Positions 15,737 through 15,881 of a stretch of DNA of 15,881 nucleotides are shown piece by piece. Both the position numbers and the translations under genes were made by a program. Origin of the DNA: Peptacetobacter sp900539645 (GTDB lineage Bacteria; Bacillota; Clostridia; Peptostreptococcales; Peptostreptococcaceae). Each line of letters begins with the position of its first letter. Position 1 is the first letter of the stretch. The stretch spans positions 1-15,881 of the forward strand of contig NZ_JBLOUI010000050.1 in the NCBI RefSeq assembly GCF_047807365.1, read 5' to 3'. The notes beneath the pieces were generated by a model. That model was not told where the DNA came from. It did no database searches and saw nothing but the letters and a program-made list of their open reading frames with translations.

Positions 15737-15777
15737 AAAAAGGATGTTCTCAAAAATATAATTGAGACATCCTTTTT
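15737..15777 (+). terminator. Terminator of the Xre-type gene, with intron behind it
   Basis: AAAAAGGATGTTCTCA (15737-15752) pairs with TGAGACATCCTTTTT (15763-15777) with one bulged T and a 10-base AT loop. It starts 6 bases after the stop codon. The A- and T-tracts make it work in both directions. The group II intron-like sequence starts 2 bases after the T-run. Confidence 0.88.
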
Positions 15778-15778
15778 A

Positions 15779-15881
15779 GTATGACGGGCATGCTATTAAT
15801 CTGTGGTGAAAGTCCATAAAAGGCGTAGCTACCGACGAACTTGATAGCGACTTGCAAGGTTTGTGCTGCGAAGCATAGGCG
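15779..15881 (+). mobile_element. 5' end of a group II intron, probably group IIC, cut by window edge
   Basis: The last 103 bases are more GC-rich than their surroundings and resemble the start of domain I of bacterial group II introns. There is a CGGGCATG block near 15785-15792. A TGTGG/CCATA hairpin (15802-15806 with 15814-15818) encloses GUGAAAGUCC, and GCAAGG is at 15854-15859. A stem capped by the GNRA tetraloop GCGA (15864-15875) lies near the edge. These elements match in order those I recall in the Oceanobacillus iheyensis group IIC intron. The position just past a terminator fits group IIC targeting. The 5' end would read GTATG (15779-15783) rather than the usual GTGYG. The reverse transcriptase, if present, lies outside the window. 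Confidence 0.72.

Noticed and set aside
1..15881. CRISPR array, tRNA, rRNA, toxin-antitoxin pair or defence island
   Set aside because: No regularly spaced repeats, cloverleaf sequences, rRNA stretches or recognisable defence genes were seen in the window.

Overview
This is an AT-rich window from a Gram-positive anaerobe of the class Clostridia, probably the family Peptostreptococcaceae. The evidence is heavy use of ATA for Ile and AGA for Arg, strong AGGAGG-type ribosome binding sites, a SCIFF-type radical SAM maturase (a Clostridia marker), HemZ, and the gene order recJ-apt-rel-dtd-MBL-hemZ-hisS. The species cannot be fixed from the sequence alone. Most of the window is a conserved chromosomal backbone. 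Accessory or unexplained material lies at the two ends and in the intergenic regions.

Layout: positions 1-45 hold the tail of a plus-strand gene with a zinc-ribbon-like end, followed by a strong terminator. Positions 250-909 (minus strand) encode an unrecognised 219-residue protein with its own terminator. A 362-base divergent spacer carries a good extended -10 promoter that fires right into scfB (1272-2654). scfB overlaps by one base a gamma-carbonic-anhydrase-like gene (2654-3148), and a terminator closes this pair. A long co-oriented block follows: ubiB-like kinase, recJ, apt, bifunctional rel, dtd, a metallo-beta-lactamase-fold hydrolase, hemZ and hisS (3263-14298). Its gaps are 12-62 bases apart from an 11-base overlap between hemZ and hisS, so it is probably one operon or a few overlapping transcripts. 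No factor-independent terminator was seen inside it.

The block joins DNA repair (RecJ), purine salvage (Apt), the stringent response (Rel) and tRNA quality control and charging (Dtd, HisRS), with a glyoxalase-II-like hydrolase and a HemZ radical SAM protein. Three start codons in the block and after it (ubiB, hemZ and the final regulator) are better placed downstream of the longest possible start, because the Shine-Dalgarno sequence lies inside the longer reading frame.

After hisS a roughly 120-nt nested imperfect hairpin ends in a T-run. It is at least the operon terminator and may be a structured small RNA. A palindrome-rich promoter region then precedes a 359-residue protein with an N-terminal Xre-type helix-turn-helix and about six membrane segments. 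That gene ends in a terminator, and immediately behind the terminator lies what looks like the 5' end of a group II intron (15779 to the window edge). This placement is typical of terminator-targeting group IIC introns. No CRISPR array, tRNA, rRNA or recognisable defence system was seen. The most interesting items are the scfB gene without its usual precursor gene next to it, the post-hisS RNA-like element, the palindrome cluster before the membrane-bound regulator, and the terminator-associated intron with an atypical 5' end.
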